Of a stretch of DNA of 64,000 bases, positions 11,250-21,759 are shown piece by piece. Within the stretch, counting starts at the first letter, position 1. Each line of letters starts with the position of its first letter. This stretch comes from Progne subis subis. Its lineage: Eukaryota > Chordata > Aves > Passeriformes > Hirundinidae. The stretch lies in the NCBI GenBank assembly GCA_022316685.1, contig JAKJHU010000531.1, positions 88,826-152,825 of the forward strand. Direction: 5' to 3'. A program made the position numbers and the translations under genes. The notes beneath the pieces were generated by a model. The model was not told the origin of the DNA, did not search any database, and saw nothing but the letters and a program-made list of their open reading frames with translations.

Positions 11250-12931
11250 GCCACAGGAAAATCCACAAAGGGAGCAGCTGGGGACATTCCAGAGATTCCC
11301 CTTGAAAGTCCTTTGGGATAGATGTTAAAAACACTGGGAGGAATGTCCTATACCAAAGAAAAAGTCTAAGGAACAAATGATATATTATTGCATAGAGGCG
11401 TGGGGGGGGTTGAAGTACGAGACCACGTAATATAGCCCGTCTTCGGGACATTTGAGGGGTGGATCTGTATTGCTTTAGTGAATTACATGAGGAGGGGAGT
11501 ATGCGCAAGTTTGAGAAAAAACTGATACTAAAACTTTTACCGGTGGAACTTAAAGGTCCCACGGGAACCTCAGGCGATAAACGGGAACCTTTAGATAATC
11601 TCCCTCCACCATACCTCTTGCCCCCACCCCCACCAAACCCGGGAAGCCCCCAAGAACCCCCAGGGCCCGGGCTTCCCCCTTTCGCAAGGGACCCCCGCCC
11701 CTTCGCTGAAGGCATCAGCGCCGCCACCAGGGCTACAGCTCCTGCAGGTGACAGCCCAGCCCCCGCCGTCTGGGCTCCCTCCCCCGCTAGAACCCACGCC
11801 GGCTCCACGGCCGTCCTAGCAGGGTGCCCAGCTTCCCAAACCCCAAACCCCACTCCTTGATTCACCACCACTCGATTAGAATTGGCCCTGTTTCTAAGCC
11901 CCGCTGTCCCGGCTCCGCAGAATTCATTAGAAGTTAAATACACTCCACCCGCCAGGAGAACCAGGAGACAGTTAAAAAGGGTTAAATGAAGCGGAAAGTG
12001 AAAATGAGGGCAAAAGAGATAACCTCTTCCCTTCTGAGGGAGGTGCCCACGGCCCCAGGAATCCTCGGATACTTAAACGTACCGATTAATACAAGTGATG
12101 TGAGAGCCTTTAAAAGGGAAATGGGAAAGCTTATGAATGACCCTTTAAAAGTATCAGAAGTTTCTCGGAACTAGCATATACTCATATAATGACCTTACTG
12201 CAATTTTAAGGTCATTATTTAATACGGAAGAAAGGGAAATGATAAAGCGAGCCGGGATGAGGGAGTGGGAACACAGGAACCCCCAAAGTACCCCCGGGGA
12301 TCAAAAATAGCCAAGCCAGGATCCCCGGTGGAATGCTCAAACAGAGGAAGGAAGAAGAAGTATGATTGACATGAAGAATATGATAATTCAAGGCATCAGG
12401 GAGGCAGTACCCAGGGGACAGAACCTAAGCAAAGTATTCGGGGAATGCCAAAGGAGGGAGAAAACCCCTACTGAATAGTTAGAGAGATTAAGAAAAAGCC
12501 TGCAAGTGTATTCCGGAACAGATCCCGATTCTCCCGTGGAAAAAGTTTTTATTAAAAACCCAATTTGTCGCAAAGTCATGGGAAGACATACAGAGGAAAT
12601 TAGAAAAAAATCAAAAAATTGGCAGGAGAAGAAGTTACAGGAGCTACTGAGGGAAGCTCAAAAGGTATATATGAGGAGAGATGAGGAAAAACAGAAAATG
12701 CAGGCGAAAGTACTAGTGGCAGCTGTAAGAGAAGCCCAGAAGCAGGACCATCCCCAAGATTCAGGGAAGACAATAAAAAGGGCCCCTCTGAAAAAGCCAG
12801 CTTTTCCTCCAAAGAGGACCCCTAGTAATTTAAATGAGGGACCCGAATGCTTCTATTGTAAGAAAAGAGGCCACTTAAAACGGGACTGTAAAAAGAGAAT
12901 AAGGGATGAAAAAGTATTCCAGGAAAATTAG
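11250..12931 (+). pseudogene. ERV-B gag remnant
   Basis: Degraded Gag. Matrix-like sequence at about 11,270-11,450 aligns in translated pieces with ERV-C matrix. A proline-rich stretch at 11,459-11,860 carries a PPPY late-budding motif near 11,604. Capsid pieces follow with several stops and frameshifts. A last open block at 12,506-12,931 holds a basic region and one CCHC zinc knuckle (C-x2-C-x4-H-x4-C, near 12,850-12,890), the nucleocapsid. Gag ends with TAG at 12,929-12,931, followed by GGATGTCAAGGG, a purine-rich context like that used for read-through into pol. No intact start codon is left. Confidence 0.75.
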
Positions 12932-13036
12932 GGATGTCAAGGGCTTTTTATTTTAGAGTCCATAACATCTAAATAGCCCATGGTAATGCTTAAAATAAGA
13001 CCCGAGAGAAAGGAGGTGGATTTCTTAGTTGATTCT
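12932..13036 (+). pseudogene. ERV-B protease, N-terminal part
   Basis: After the gag stop the frame continues through an in-frame stop to a FLVDS stretch that corresponds to the start of the aspartic protease active site. It is cut at 13,036 by the solo LTR, and the active-site region resumes at 13,802. Confidence 0.65.
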
Positions 13037-13796
13037 TGTGATAAATATCCTAAAGTTAATTCGTGTTTGAATATGTCTGTATTGTAATACACCCATATAA
13101 AATATAAGTTTGTATCTACCTGCATATGTTCTAAGAAAACTGAGATAAAACAGTAATATATGTCTTTAAGGTTAATTCATGTAAGTTTTATATCTGCAAA
13201 AACAAAAGCCATACAGGGAGAAGTACAGGGTATCCCTGCTGACAGCACAGTCCCAGAAAAGGGACACAAAGACTATGCTAGGAATGACATCGAAATGCCT
13301 CTGCTGGGAAACTCTGAAAAGAACACAAAACCACGGAAAAAGCAGATGAGAACTGAATGATCATATCAGATCTATATCTCACCCATCTCCTCTGGACATT
13401 ATCATATCTATCCATATCTCATCCGCCTTCTCCGGACATTATCATATCTACGACACACCTGGGCTCGACGATTAAGGTCATTGTTTACCCAGGAAGAACT
13501 ATTCAGAACACCTGGACCCGAACATGAATAGTTAATGAAGCTGCCGCGGACAGAGAAAAACATCGGAGCCCCGTCTTTTCTCAGTGATCCTGTGTATAAA
13601 AAGGGGCAGCTTCAAGCCAAAAAAATGTGAACTTGGGAGGATAACAGACTGGCAGAATTTGTTATCAGAGTTCACCCAGTGCCGACCCTGGGCTCGACAC
13701 TGTCCTTTTAATTGTGACTGTCCGAGACTGTCATTTTGTCTCTCATTAAAATTCTAAATTTTGATTTCTAAAATTTGGTCTATTTCATTTATAACA
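13037..13796 (+). mobile_element. Solo LTR inserted in the ERV-B protease
   Basis: This 760-bp LTR starts TGTGATAAATATCC and ends TTTATAACA, flanked by a perfect 5-bp duplication ATTCT (13,032-13,036 and 13,797-13,801). TATAAAAA lies at 13,595-13,602 and ATTAAA at 13,745-13,750. Its upstream half has two roughly 40-bp repeats (about 13,368-13,444), each ending GGACATTATCATATCTA, which may be enhancer repeats. It is related to the ERV-B LTR at its ends and in its 3' third but differs strongly in the upstream half, so it comes from a sister family. Confidence 0.85.
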
Positions 13797-15697
13797 ATTC
13801 TGAAGCCGAGAAAAGCACATTTAAACAACTGCCCCCAGAGTGCCGAATCAGCAGAGATTCTATGATGGTTATAGGGGCGAAGGAGGAACCTTTTAAAGTA
13901 TGCCTTCTGGACATGTCCATTAGCTGAAGGGAGCTGAGATTATTTTGCTTTTCAATGGGAGGACCCAGACACTAATAGGAAACAACAGCTGAGATGGGCT
14001 TCTTTAGACTCTCCTAATTTGTTTGGGCAAGCCTTAGAACAACAGTTGAGTGAATTTTCCCCAGGGGAAGGAACAAAAATCCTGCAATATGTAGATGATC
14101 TGTTAATTGCTGGACCCACAGAAAAGGAGGTCAGATATTGCACTGTATCATTATTGAACCTCTCAGGAGAGAAAGGACTCAAAGTATCCAAGTCAAAACT
14201 CCAATTCACAGAGCCTGAGGTGAAGTACTTGGGACATTGGATTACAAAAGGGAAAAAGAAATTAGACCCCGAAAGAGTAGCTGGCATCATAGAGCTGCCT
14301 CCCTCGAGGAACAAAAGGCAAGTAAGACAGCTACTGGGGCTCCTGGGGTACTGCAGACAATGGATAGAGGGATACAGTGAAAAGGTAAAGTTCTTATATG
14401 AAAAACTGACCACAGACAGAGTAAAATGGACTGAGCAGGATGAAAGGGAATTAAAGAAGGTAAAAGAAGCCCTGATAGCAGCCCCTGTCCTAAGCCTCCC
14501 CGATGTAAACAAGCAATTTCAGTTATTTATTGATGTTAGCAATAACACTGCCCATGGGGTCTTAACACAAGACTGGGCAGGGGATAAAAAACCTGTAGGT
14601 TATATCTCAAAACTGCTAGATCCAGTAAGCAAGGGATGGCCCACATGCTTACAGGCAATTGTGGCTGTAGCCCTACTAGTAGAAGAGGCTAAAAAGATTA
14701 CCTTTGGGGCCCCTTTAATAGAATATACCCCCCATAATGTAAGAAATATCTTGCAACAAAAAGCAGATAAGTGGCTTACAGATGCAAGACTTCTAAAATA
14801 CGATGCCATACTCATACATGCACCTGAATTAGAGCTGAGAACCACAAAAGCTAAAAATCCAGCTGAATTCCTTTATGGGGAAGCATTAGAAGGGCCCATG
14901 CACAATTGTTCTGACTTGATAGAACTCCAAACAAAAGTAAGGGCAGATCTAGAAAATAAAGAACTGGAGGAGGGGGAGAAATAGTTTGTGGATGGATCTT
15001 CCCGAGTAATAGAGGGGAAAAGGAAGTCAGGTTATGCTATCATAGATGGGAAAACAGGGGAGGTAATTGAATCAGGCCCTCTAAGTGCATCCTGGTCAGC
15101 CCAAGCATGTGAATTATATGCGGTCCTAAAGGCTCTGAAAAGACTAAAGGGAAGGACTGGGACCATTTACACTGATTCAAAGTATGCTTTTGGGGTGGTA
15201 CACACTTTTGGAAAAAATTGAGAAAAAAAGGGGATTAATAAACACTCGAGGAAAAAAAATCTAGTGCATGAAAATTTAATACGACAAATCCTAGAGGCTA
15301 TAAGAGAACCAAAAGCTATTGCTATAGTATATGTAAAAGGACATCAAGTGGGGTTACAGTTCAGGACTAGGGGAAACAACTTAGCAGATCAGGAAGAAAG
15401 GAGGGCGGCACTTCTTACCCTGACTACCCCAGAAAATCCCAGAAGTGAACGCCAGGAGTTCCCCCCCTTGTCCCACTGAAAAGGAGATGGAGGAGTTCAA
15501 GAAGATAGGGGGAATACTAGTCGAGGAGAAATGGAAACTACCTGATGGTCGAGAACTAATACCCAAGGCCTATGCCAGGAAGATACTGAGGAGGCTACAC
15601 TTGCAGACCCACTGGGGAACTCAGGCTCTAGCGGAGCAATTTTTAAAATTCTTTGGATGCAAAGGTATTTATGAGTTAGCAAAACAAGAGGTCCAGG
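13797..15697 (+). pseudogene. ERV-B protease-polymerase remnant, left part
   Basis: The protease resumes at 13,802 (AEKSTF, then LPPECRIS) and soon meets a stop. A deletion removes the end of protease and the fingers of the reverse transcriptase. A long open block at 14,019-14,984 covers the palm with YVDD (14,088-14,099), the thumb and the connection. RNase H follows after an in-frame TAG (14,982-14,984), with VDGSS and the TDSKYA motif, and is broken by another stop near 15,222 and a frameshift near 15,450. The integrase N-terminus has the two histidines of the HHCC finger (LHLQTHWG). The region stops at 15,697 where ERV-C is inserted; the two cysteines lie on the other side at about 24,050. 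Confidence 0.85.
15694..15697. repeat. ERV-C target-site duplication, left copy
   Basis: CAGG at 15,694-15,697 is repeated at 24,043-24,046. Removing ERV-C and one copy restores the ERV-B integrase reading frame across the zinc finger, which proves the insertion point. Confidence 0.9.
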
Positions 15698-16164
15698 TGT
15701 TATAAATTGCACGACTCAAGGTTTTAGTCCCAATTAGAATTTTATTAATTACAGCAAGCGGGGCATAAGCAAAATACAGCGCTGGGCGACAGGGAGTCTG
15801 CACTCCGCCAACTGCCGCGCCTGGGCAAGTTTTTAGTCCCCCTTTTACCTTGCTTCTTTCTCTGATTGACGTGTCCTTCCTGTAGTACTCCGCGCATGTG
15901 CGGTGTATTGCTAGGGGGTCTTTTTCTGCCTCCCGGGGTGCAGGGATGAAGGCTGGTAGTCATCCTAGGCGCCTTCTTCTTTATATGGTAACTAAGCTTG
16001 AGTTCCTGAAACTTAAAGCTGATTAAGCAAGTAGAGAAAAAAAAAAAGGATTGAGCAAGAGCATGTTTGCATATGGCTTTTCTATAAGCTTAGATAGTAA
16101 CATAGTAACTTCTTGTTATCTTGAGTTAACTTCCAGTGAACAAAAAGAGTTTATGTTTATCACA
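15698..16164 (-). repeat. ERV-C 3' LTR
   Basis: 467 bp. On the minus strand it runs TGTGATAAACATAAAC to AATTTATAACA. AATAAA is read on the minus strand at 15,746-15,741, and a TATAAAG box near 15,980. The paired copy is at 23,576-24,042. Confidence 0.93.
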
Positions 16165-16181
16165 ATTCCCCCATTTCTCTT
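16165..16181 (-). other. ERV-C polypurine tract
   Basis: On the minus strand AAGAGAAATGGGGGAAT directly precedes the 3' LTR. This is the expected primer for plus-strand DNA synthesis. Confidence 0.85.
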
Positions 16182-16189
16182 GTTCTTAC

Positions 16190-17639
16190 TTATTTTTGTT
16201 CACTGTATCTTTGTAGTTCTTGTCTAGCTAACTCTAAAGTTTCTAAATTTTCTTCTTCAGGTATTAGGTTATACTTAGTTCTAAGGAGCATAAGGTGTGC
16301 CGCTTCCAGCCGGCTTTTTACTATAGTAATCAGTTTATTAAATATACATGGTCCGAAGGTAAGCCCGAGCGCCAACAGAATTACTGGCCCTGCAATAGTA
16401 GAAAGCAGTGTGGTTAACCAAGGAGAGTGGTTGAACCAATTTTCATACCAATTCTGATGTGCTTCTCTCTCTCTTTTCCGCTGTTCTATCTGCTTTCTTA
16501 GTTCATTCATACGAACAGCATTTCTCTTTTAGTGCTACACAAAGGCCCCCTTGTTGTAAAAACAGCAGATCTAAACCCCTTCGATTTTGTAGTCATGGGT
16601 GTGATTGAAAATTTTTAGAGATAAACAAGGAGTAATTCCTATACTCTGGCAAACCTACTGAGTATTGGGAGCTGGGAGTAACCAATCTGCTTTTTGTTTT
16701 TGCTTTGGGTCTTTCACAGTGATGTTACACAAATGTTCTCTATTAGGGGGAACAGTACCCACACACTGTCCCTGTCCAGTTACCTGAGAGAGCGTTACTC
16801 CTTGAGTACTGGGTTTGGTCTTACACTCTCTGGGTCATGTGGGACTGGTTCTTTTTATTAGTATTAAGCTTCTGCTATCAGTTTTAGGTTGCCAATATCT
16901 TACTCCCCAGGTTCGTCCTATTACCCATCTAGGATCTTGGTGTTCCAGAATTAAGACTCTTAGAGATTTATAATTTCCTTTTTTCCATACGTTACCGTGT
17001 AGGGCATAACCGGGTGGGTCACACCCATGTGGTTCCCAGGTTACCTTAAGATATTTATCTTGTCTTGTAGGCATCCATCCCATCGCAATAGTTTCACACC
17101 CCCAATAAGCACAATAATATTTATTAGGTAAATTGCAATATCCCTGCCCTGGGTTTGAACTGGGACACCAATAGGTAGCTTTAGAATTCCACCCGAAGCG
17201 GCGTAGGTTGTCTGGTGTACAGTCTTGACCCATTAGCTCACAATTGGTCACATTAAAGAAAGGAGCTCCCACAGTAACATTGACTTTGAGAATTTTAGAG
17301 TTTTCCCATCGAGTTAGTGACCATTTAAAGGGCTGGTGTGGTAGAGTATCTACGGCATTAACCCCTCCTAAGTATAATATTAACAAAAGAAAAGTAATCT
17401 GCTGGGTCAAGTGGCGAGCATCATTGGGGGCGTAGGGATGGAAGCATATCTGAGGATTTTTCCATTTTATAGACTGCGACCTGTCCCCCTGCCCAGGCTC
17501 CTCGCTTCTATTCCCATTCTTGAGGCAATTCCCCGAATATTGTTTTGTTGTCCCACCCTGGGGGTTCCTTCCTCCACAACCTTTTATCCCTCTGCCTTGC
17601 TCGTCGACTCGGTTGCCTCGAGCCACGAGGAGTACCATC
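16190..17639 (-). pseudogene. ERV-C env remnant (gammaretroviral type)
   Basis: Remnant of the surface and transmembrane envelope glycoprotein. A first ATG at 17,639 precedes about 80 polar residues and a hydrophobic leader (TFLLLILYLGGVNA). Surface-subunit sequence with many cysteines and N-glycosylation sites follows, to an in-frame TGA at 16,837-16,835; the same frame goes on to a TAG near 16,660. A deletion then joins the surface C-terminus to the middle of the transmembrane subunit, where the C-x6-CC motif (near 16,545) is visible in another frame. The cleavage site, fusion peptide and first heptad repeat are missing. The last part (16,510-16,190) holds a [15 protein letters not shown] membrane span and a cytoplasmic tail. 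It cannot code for a working envelope. Confidence 0.85.
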
Positions 17640-18149
17640 TTCTCGGCAGCAGGGATATTCTTCAGGAGGTCCCCGGGGACGATTCTGTTGCCTCTTGACG
17701 TAGGAATCCCAGTTCTGATATTTAACCGGGGGTGTATCACACCGGATTCCCTTTAGGCGTGTGCGGCAGGTGCAGTCAACAATCTCAGCTATGAACAGGA
17801 TGGGTTCATTAGGGTGATAACAATAATATTTTGGTTCAATCCCTAATGCAAAAATCCTCCACCATTCTTCTGATTCTTCCACTAATCCCTCATGTTTAAC
17901 TTTATATTCTAGAATCCAATCAGTTATGTTCCATTGCAGTACCCAACAGGGGCTGCAAATTCCTCTAGGAGGGGTTCCTCGCCTACAATGACTCCACCAC
18001 CTGTCCCTGCAGATTTTACAAATATAACAAACAAAAGGATAACAATTGCACTCTGGGTCTCTACACCTTATCTTAACATCAGTGTTACAAATTAGTCTTT
18101 CTTCCGTGTAGTGTGGTTCTGGTGCATATTCTACACGGTGTCCATTCAT
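17508..18149 (-). CDS. ERV-C accessory ORF: Cys/His-rich, Arg-rich protein between pol and env
   Basis: A 213-codon open frame. Its ATG (18,149-18,147) overlaps the pol stop as TAATG, and its end overlaps the env leader in another frame. The N-terminal third has a dense Cys/His block: C-x4-C-x-CYPFV-x3-C-x2-C-x6-HC, then two more cysteines as C-x2-C. This looks like a zinc-binding module. The C-terminal part has PEEYPCCRED and then an arginine-rich stretch with RRAR, typical of nuclear-import or RNA-binding segments. No signal peptide or membrane span is seen. ERV-B keeps the same frame at the same place (24,966-25,412). Standard gammaretroviruses have no gene here. A role as a regulator is inference from layout only. 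It could instead be expressed with a leader exon by splicing. Confidence 0.7.
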   Translation of the reverse strand: MNGHRVEYAPEPHYTEERLICNTDVKIRCRDPECNCYPFVCYICKICRDRWWSHCRRGTPPRGICSPCWVLQWNITDWILEYKVKHEGLVEESEEWWRIFALGIEPKYYCYHPNEPILFIAEIVDCTCRTRLKGIRCDTPPVKYQNWDSYVKRQQNRPRGPPEEYPCCREDGTPRGSRQPSRRARQRDKRLWRKEPPGWDNKTIFGELPQEWE

Positions 18150-21100
18150 TAACGATCTCTCCTCTGGATTCTTAACTTCAGGTCTCCGGGATTGCTTGTC
18201 ACCTGCCACTCGGGAGTCGGTTTGCTCACTGGTCCTTTAATTCTGCTAGCATGGGTCCATCCCTTCTCTGCTGTTCTGATTGCAGTTTCTGTAGTAAGCA
18301 ATACAAGGTAAGGTCCCTCCCATTGTGGGGCCAAGGTTGCTTCTTTCCAGGACTTTATCATTACCCAATCTCCTGGTTGCACCTGGTGCAGTTTCAAATC
18401 TAGTGGGGGTCTCTGAGCTAACCTTCCTTTTCTCCACAGATTTTCCCTATATTTCATTAGGTTGGTAATGTATACATTCATATTCTGATCTCTCAACTTT
18501 GGATGATCTTGTGGTTCCTCCATATTGTAGAGCATTCCATACAACATTTCAAACGGAGATATTCCCATATCCAATCTAGGTTGTGTCCGGATATTTAGCA
18601 ATGCTAATGGTAGGCAATTTACCCATGACAGTTTGGTCTCAATCATAAGTTTGGTCAATTGTTTTTTAATTTCTTCATTCATTCTTTCTACTCTCCCCGA
18701 ACTTTGGGGGTGCCAGGGGGTGTGATAATCCCATTGTATTCCCATTATTGCCATGGTTTCCTTAATTATTTTGGATGCAAAGTGAGGGCCTCTGTCTGAG
18801 TCAATGGTTTCTGTGACCCCATATCTGGGAATAATCTGCTCTAATAGGGTCTTGATCACTGTTTGTGCTGTTGCCCTTGCTGTAGGAAATGCCTCTACAT
18901 AATGGGTTAGGTGATCCTCTATTACTAATAAATATTTATACCTCCCGGTCTTCGGTAACTCAGTAAAGTCTAGTTGGATGTTAGCGAATGGCCGGTATGC
19001 TGTGGGTCGTCCCCCCATTAAGGATTTTCTTAAATTAGCCCTATTTACCTTCAGACAGGTAACACACCCCCTCACTACCTGCTTTGCCAAGTCATCTATC
19101 CCGATGCACATGTGCTTAGTGGCAAATTGATCTACTAATGCTTGCGCCCCCCAATGTGTTTTACTATGTATTCTCCTCATAATGTCCATAGCTACGGATT
19201 TAGGCAGTACAGTTCTATTATCCTCCGGGAGTCGCCATTCCCCTTTTGGGTTTTCCCTTAACCCCATCCTTTCCATCTTTTCTTTTTCCTGTGTGGTGAA
19301 ACTATATATTCTCCAGATCTTTTTATGATGGAGGCAATCTTTTCTCCTTGGGTTACTACATGCACATTCTATAGCATCAACTCCCCAGTTTTTCCAGCAA
19401 GCATCACAAGGGGGTTCTTGCAAATTTCCTCCGCAAGTCCCACACTTCCTTCTTTCAGCCATCGGGTCCTTCTGAGGGGTAGATTGTAACGTCAGTAATG
19501 CAGCCCTTTTTGCTTCCTGATCTGCTGCATTATTTCCCCTGCTTTTAAAATCTAGTCCTTTTTGATGCCCTTTCAGGTGAACAACAGCAATTTTCCTAGG
19601 TCCCCTCAAGGCCTTCAGCAGTTTCCTGATTAGATCCTGGTGAACTAGGTCTTTTCCCTGGGAGTTTATCAACCCCCGCTCTTCCCATATTTTTCCAAAA
19701 GTGTGTATAATCCCATAGGCATATTTTGAGTCAGTATAGATGGTACCTGATTTATTCTTCAACAACTGCAATGCCCGTAGTACAGCATAAAGTTCACAGG
19801 CCTGCGCTGACCAGGATCTACTTAGAAGGCCTGATTCTATAACTGCAAGTCCTTCTTCCCCAACTATTGCATAGCCAGAGACCCTTTTTCCATTAATTAC
19901 TCGCAATGAGCCATCTACAAACAACCTATCCCCCCTTCTAATTCTTCTTCATCCAAGTCTGGTCTTATTTTGGTTTGTTCTTCTATGGTAGATAAGCACT
20001 CATGGGCCAATCCATCCTTACTTGGCCTTCTGTATAAGAATTGGGCCGGATTTTGTAAGGCTGTCACCTCTAGGGTTAATTTTGGGGAGTCTAATAGGAT
20101 TCCCTCATACTTCAAGAGTCGGGCATCCGTTATACACTTTTCTGCTTTTTGTTGCAAAATTCCCCGGATATTATGAGGGGATAATACTCTCAGTTCCCCG
20201 TTGAAAGTGATTTTATTAGCCTCCTCCACAAGCAGGGCGCAGGCCACTATAGCCTGTAAACATGTAGGCCAGCCCCTGCTTACAGGGTCTAACAGCTTAG
20301 ATAAGTACCCAACAGGTTTCTTTTTCCCAGCCCACTCCTGGGTCAGTACCCCATAAGCCCTCCCACTATCTGTATTTACAAATAGATAAAAGGGTCTTTT
20401 CAGATCGGGTAGGCTTAACACAGGGGCATTGACCAAATCATGCCGCAGGGCTTTCAAATGTTTGTCATCTTTCTCATCCCATTTCACTAGCCCTCCTTGG
20501 CTCAATTTCTCATATAAAAACTTAACCTTGGTGCTATAGTTCTCAATCTACTGTCGGCAATACCCCATGAGGCCTAACAACTGCCTAATTTGCTTCTTGC
20601 TCCTTGGAGGCGGTATGGATAGTATCCCCTTTACTCTTTCAGGGTCTATTTTCTTTTCCCCCCCTTCCGTAGATAGTGCCCAAGATACTTTACTTTTTTT
20701 TTCCACAAATTGTACTTTGAGCCCTTTGGCACTCAGGAAGTTGAGTAATCTAATGCTTTCTGCCCGTACTTTGTCCTCTGCTTCCCCAGCAATCAGGAGG
20801 TCATCTACATATTGGATAAGGGTCACTCCTTCCCCAGTCTGATAATCCTGCAAAATTTGTTCTAAAGCTTGTCCGAACAAATTTGGAGATTCCGTAAACC
20901 CCTGGGGGAGCATGGTCCACCTTAGCTGCTGTCTCCTATAAGTGACTGGGTCTTCCCATTCAAATGCAAAGTAATCCCTACTCTTCTCATCTAGAAGACA
21001 TGCCCAGAATGCATCTTTAAGGTCAATTACACTATAATATTGTTTTTCGGGACCTAGTCTGCTTAGCAGGGTGTGAGGGTTGGCTACCACCAGAAAACGA

Positions 21101-21756
21101 GCTACTGTCCTTTTGCACTAACTGGTATGATCCGTCTGCCTTTTTTACTGGCAAAATGGGGGTATTAAAAGGAGACATGCAAGGTTCTAAGAGTCCTTTG
21201 CTTAGCAGCCTCTCAATCTCGGGCTTCAACCCATCCTTTCCCTCTGGGGAGATAGGGTACTGTTTAACCCTTATCGGTGTCTCTGGATCTTTAATGGTTA
21301 CTGAGAAGGGGGGTATATTCAACCTTCCTACCCTATCAGGAGTGTACCACACTTCTGAGTTAATTTTTTCCTCATCCTCTACCCTCAAGGGACAGAGTTT
21401 TATTTTGATTTCCTCATTTACTACTTCTATATTAATGCCCATTTCTATAATCAAGTCTCTCCCTAACAAATTATAATCTGCTTCTGGTACTAGCAGAAGG
21501 TTCCCTATTCCCATTTTGGATCTCGATTCCACCAGTACATTCTTAATAACAGGGACCTCAAAGGGCTCCCCCTTCGCCCCTATCACTTGAGCAGTTTTGT
21601 TTGATATCTTACATCCCTCTGGTAATACCTGGACTGTCGATCGCTCAGCTCCAGTGTCCACTAAAACTCAAATTCCTGCTGCTGAGGACCTATTTTTAAT
21701 TTTATCAAGGGCTCCTGATGTTTCCATGTCCCCAGCAAATAGAGCCCCTGACCCCT
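18149..21756 (-). pseudogene. ERV-C pro-pol remnant
   Basis: Polyprotein for protease, reverse transcriptase, RNase H and integrase. The protease active site VDTGAE starts at 21,661, just after a stop caused by a frame change. A frameshift near 21,115 splits protease-RT; YVDD is at 20,811-20,800; a TAG lies at 20,550-20,548; another frame change is near 19,930 in a C-run. The last open block (19,924-18,149, 591 residues) is intact: RNase H acidic residues D4, E44, D65 and D135; a Cys-rich insert at 161-200; the integrase HHCC finger H253, H257, C287, C290; the catalytic triad D319, D377, E413 (the D-to-E spacing is the canonical 35); and a C-terminal GDWVMIKSW segment. Two small compensating indels also alter about 12 residues near 20,660-20,700. 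Confidence 0.9.
19325..19444 (-). other. Cys-rich insert between RNase H and integrase in ERV-C pol
   Basis: Residues 161-200 of the last pol block carry C-x2-C-x8-C-x2-C-x10-C-x-C-x7-C-x-HH, a pattern able to bind one or two zinc ions. ERV-B and ERV-A have no such block at the same place. The insert lies just before the tether that leads into the HHCC finger of integrase. Its function is unknown. Confidence 0.7.
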
Positions 21757-21759
21757 CTA
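21740..21759 (-). promoter_or_regulatory. ERV-C gag-pol read-through context
   Basis: The gag stop TAG (21,759-21,757) is followed on the minus strand by AGGGGTCAGGG. The purine-rich spacer after an in-frame TAG is the arrangement used by murine-type gammaretroviruses for stop-codon read-through. A downstream pseudoknot was not tested. Confidence 0.65.

Noticed and set aside
11095..11943. 282-codon antisense open frame over ERV-B gag
   Set aside because: It is the shadow of the proline-rich Gag stretch; the antisense product has no recognisable domain.
15698..16164. 3' LTR of ERV-B
   Set aside because: It is in the opposite orientation, pairs with the copy at 23,576, and is flanked by a CAGG duplication inside the ERV-B integrase.
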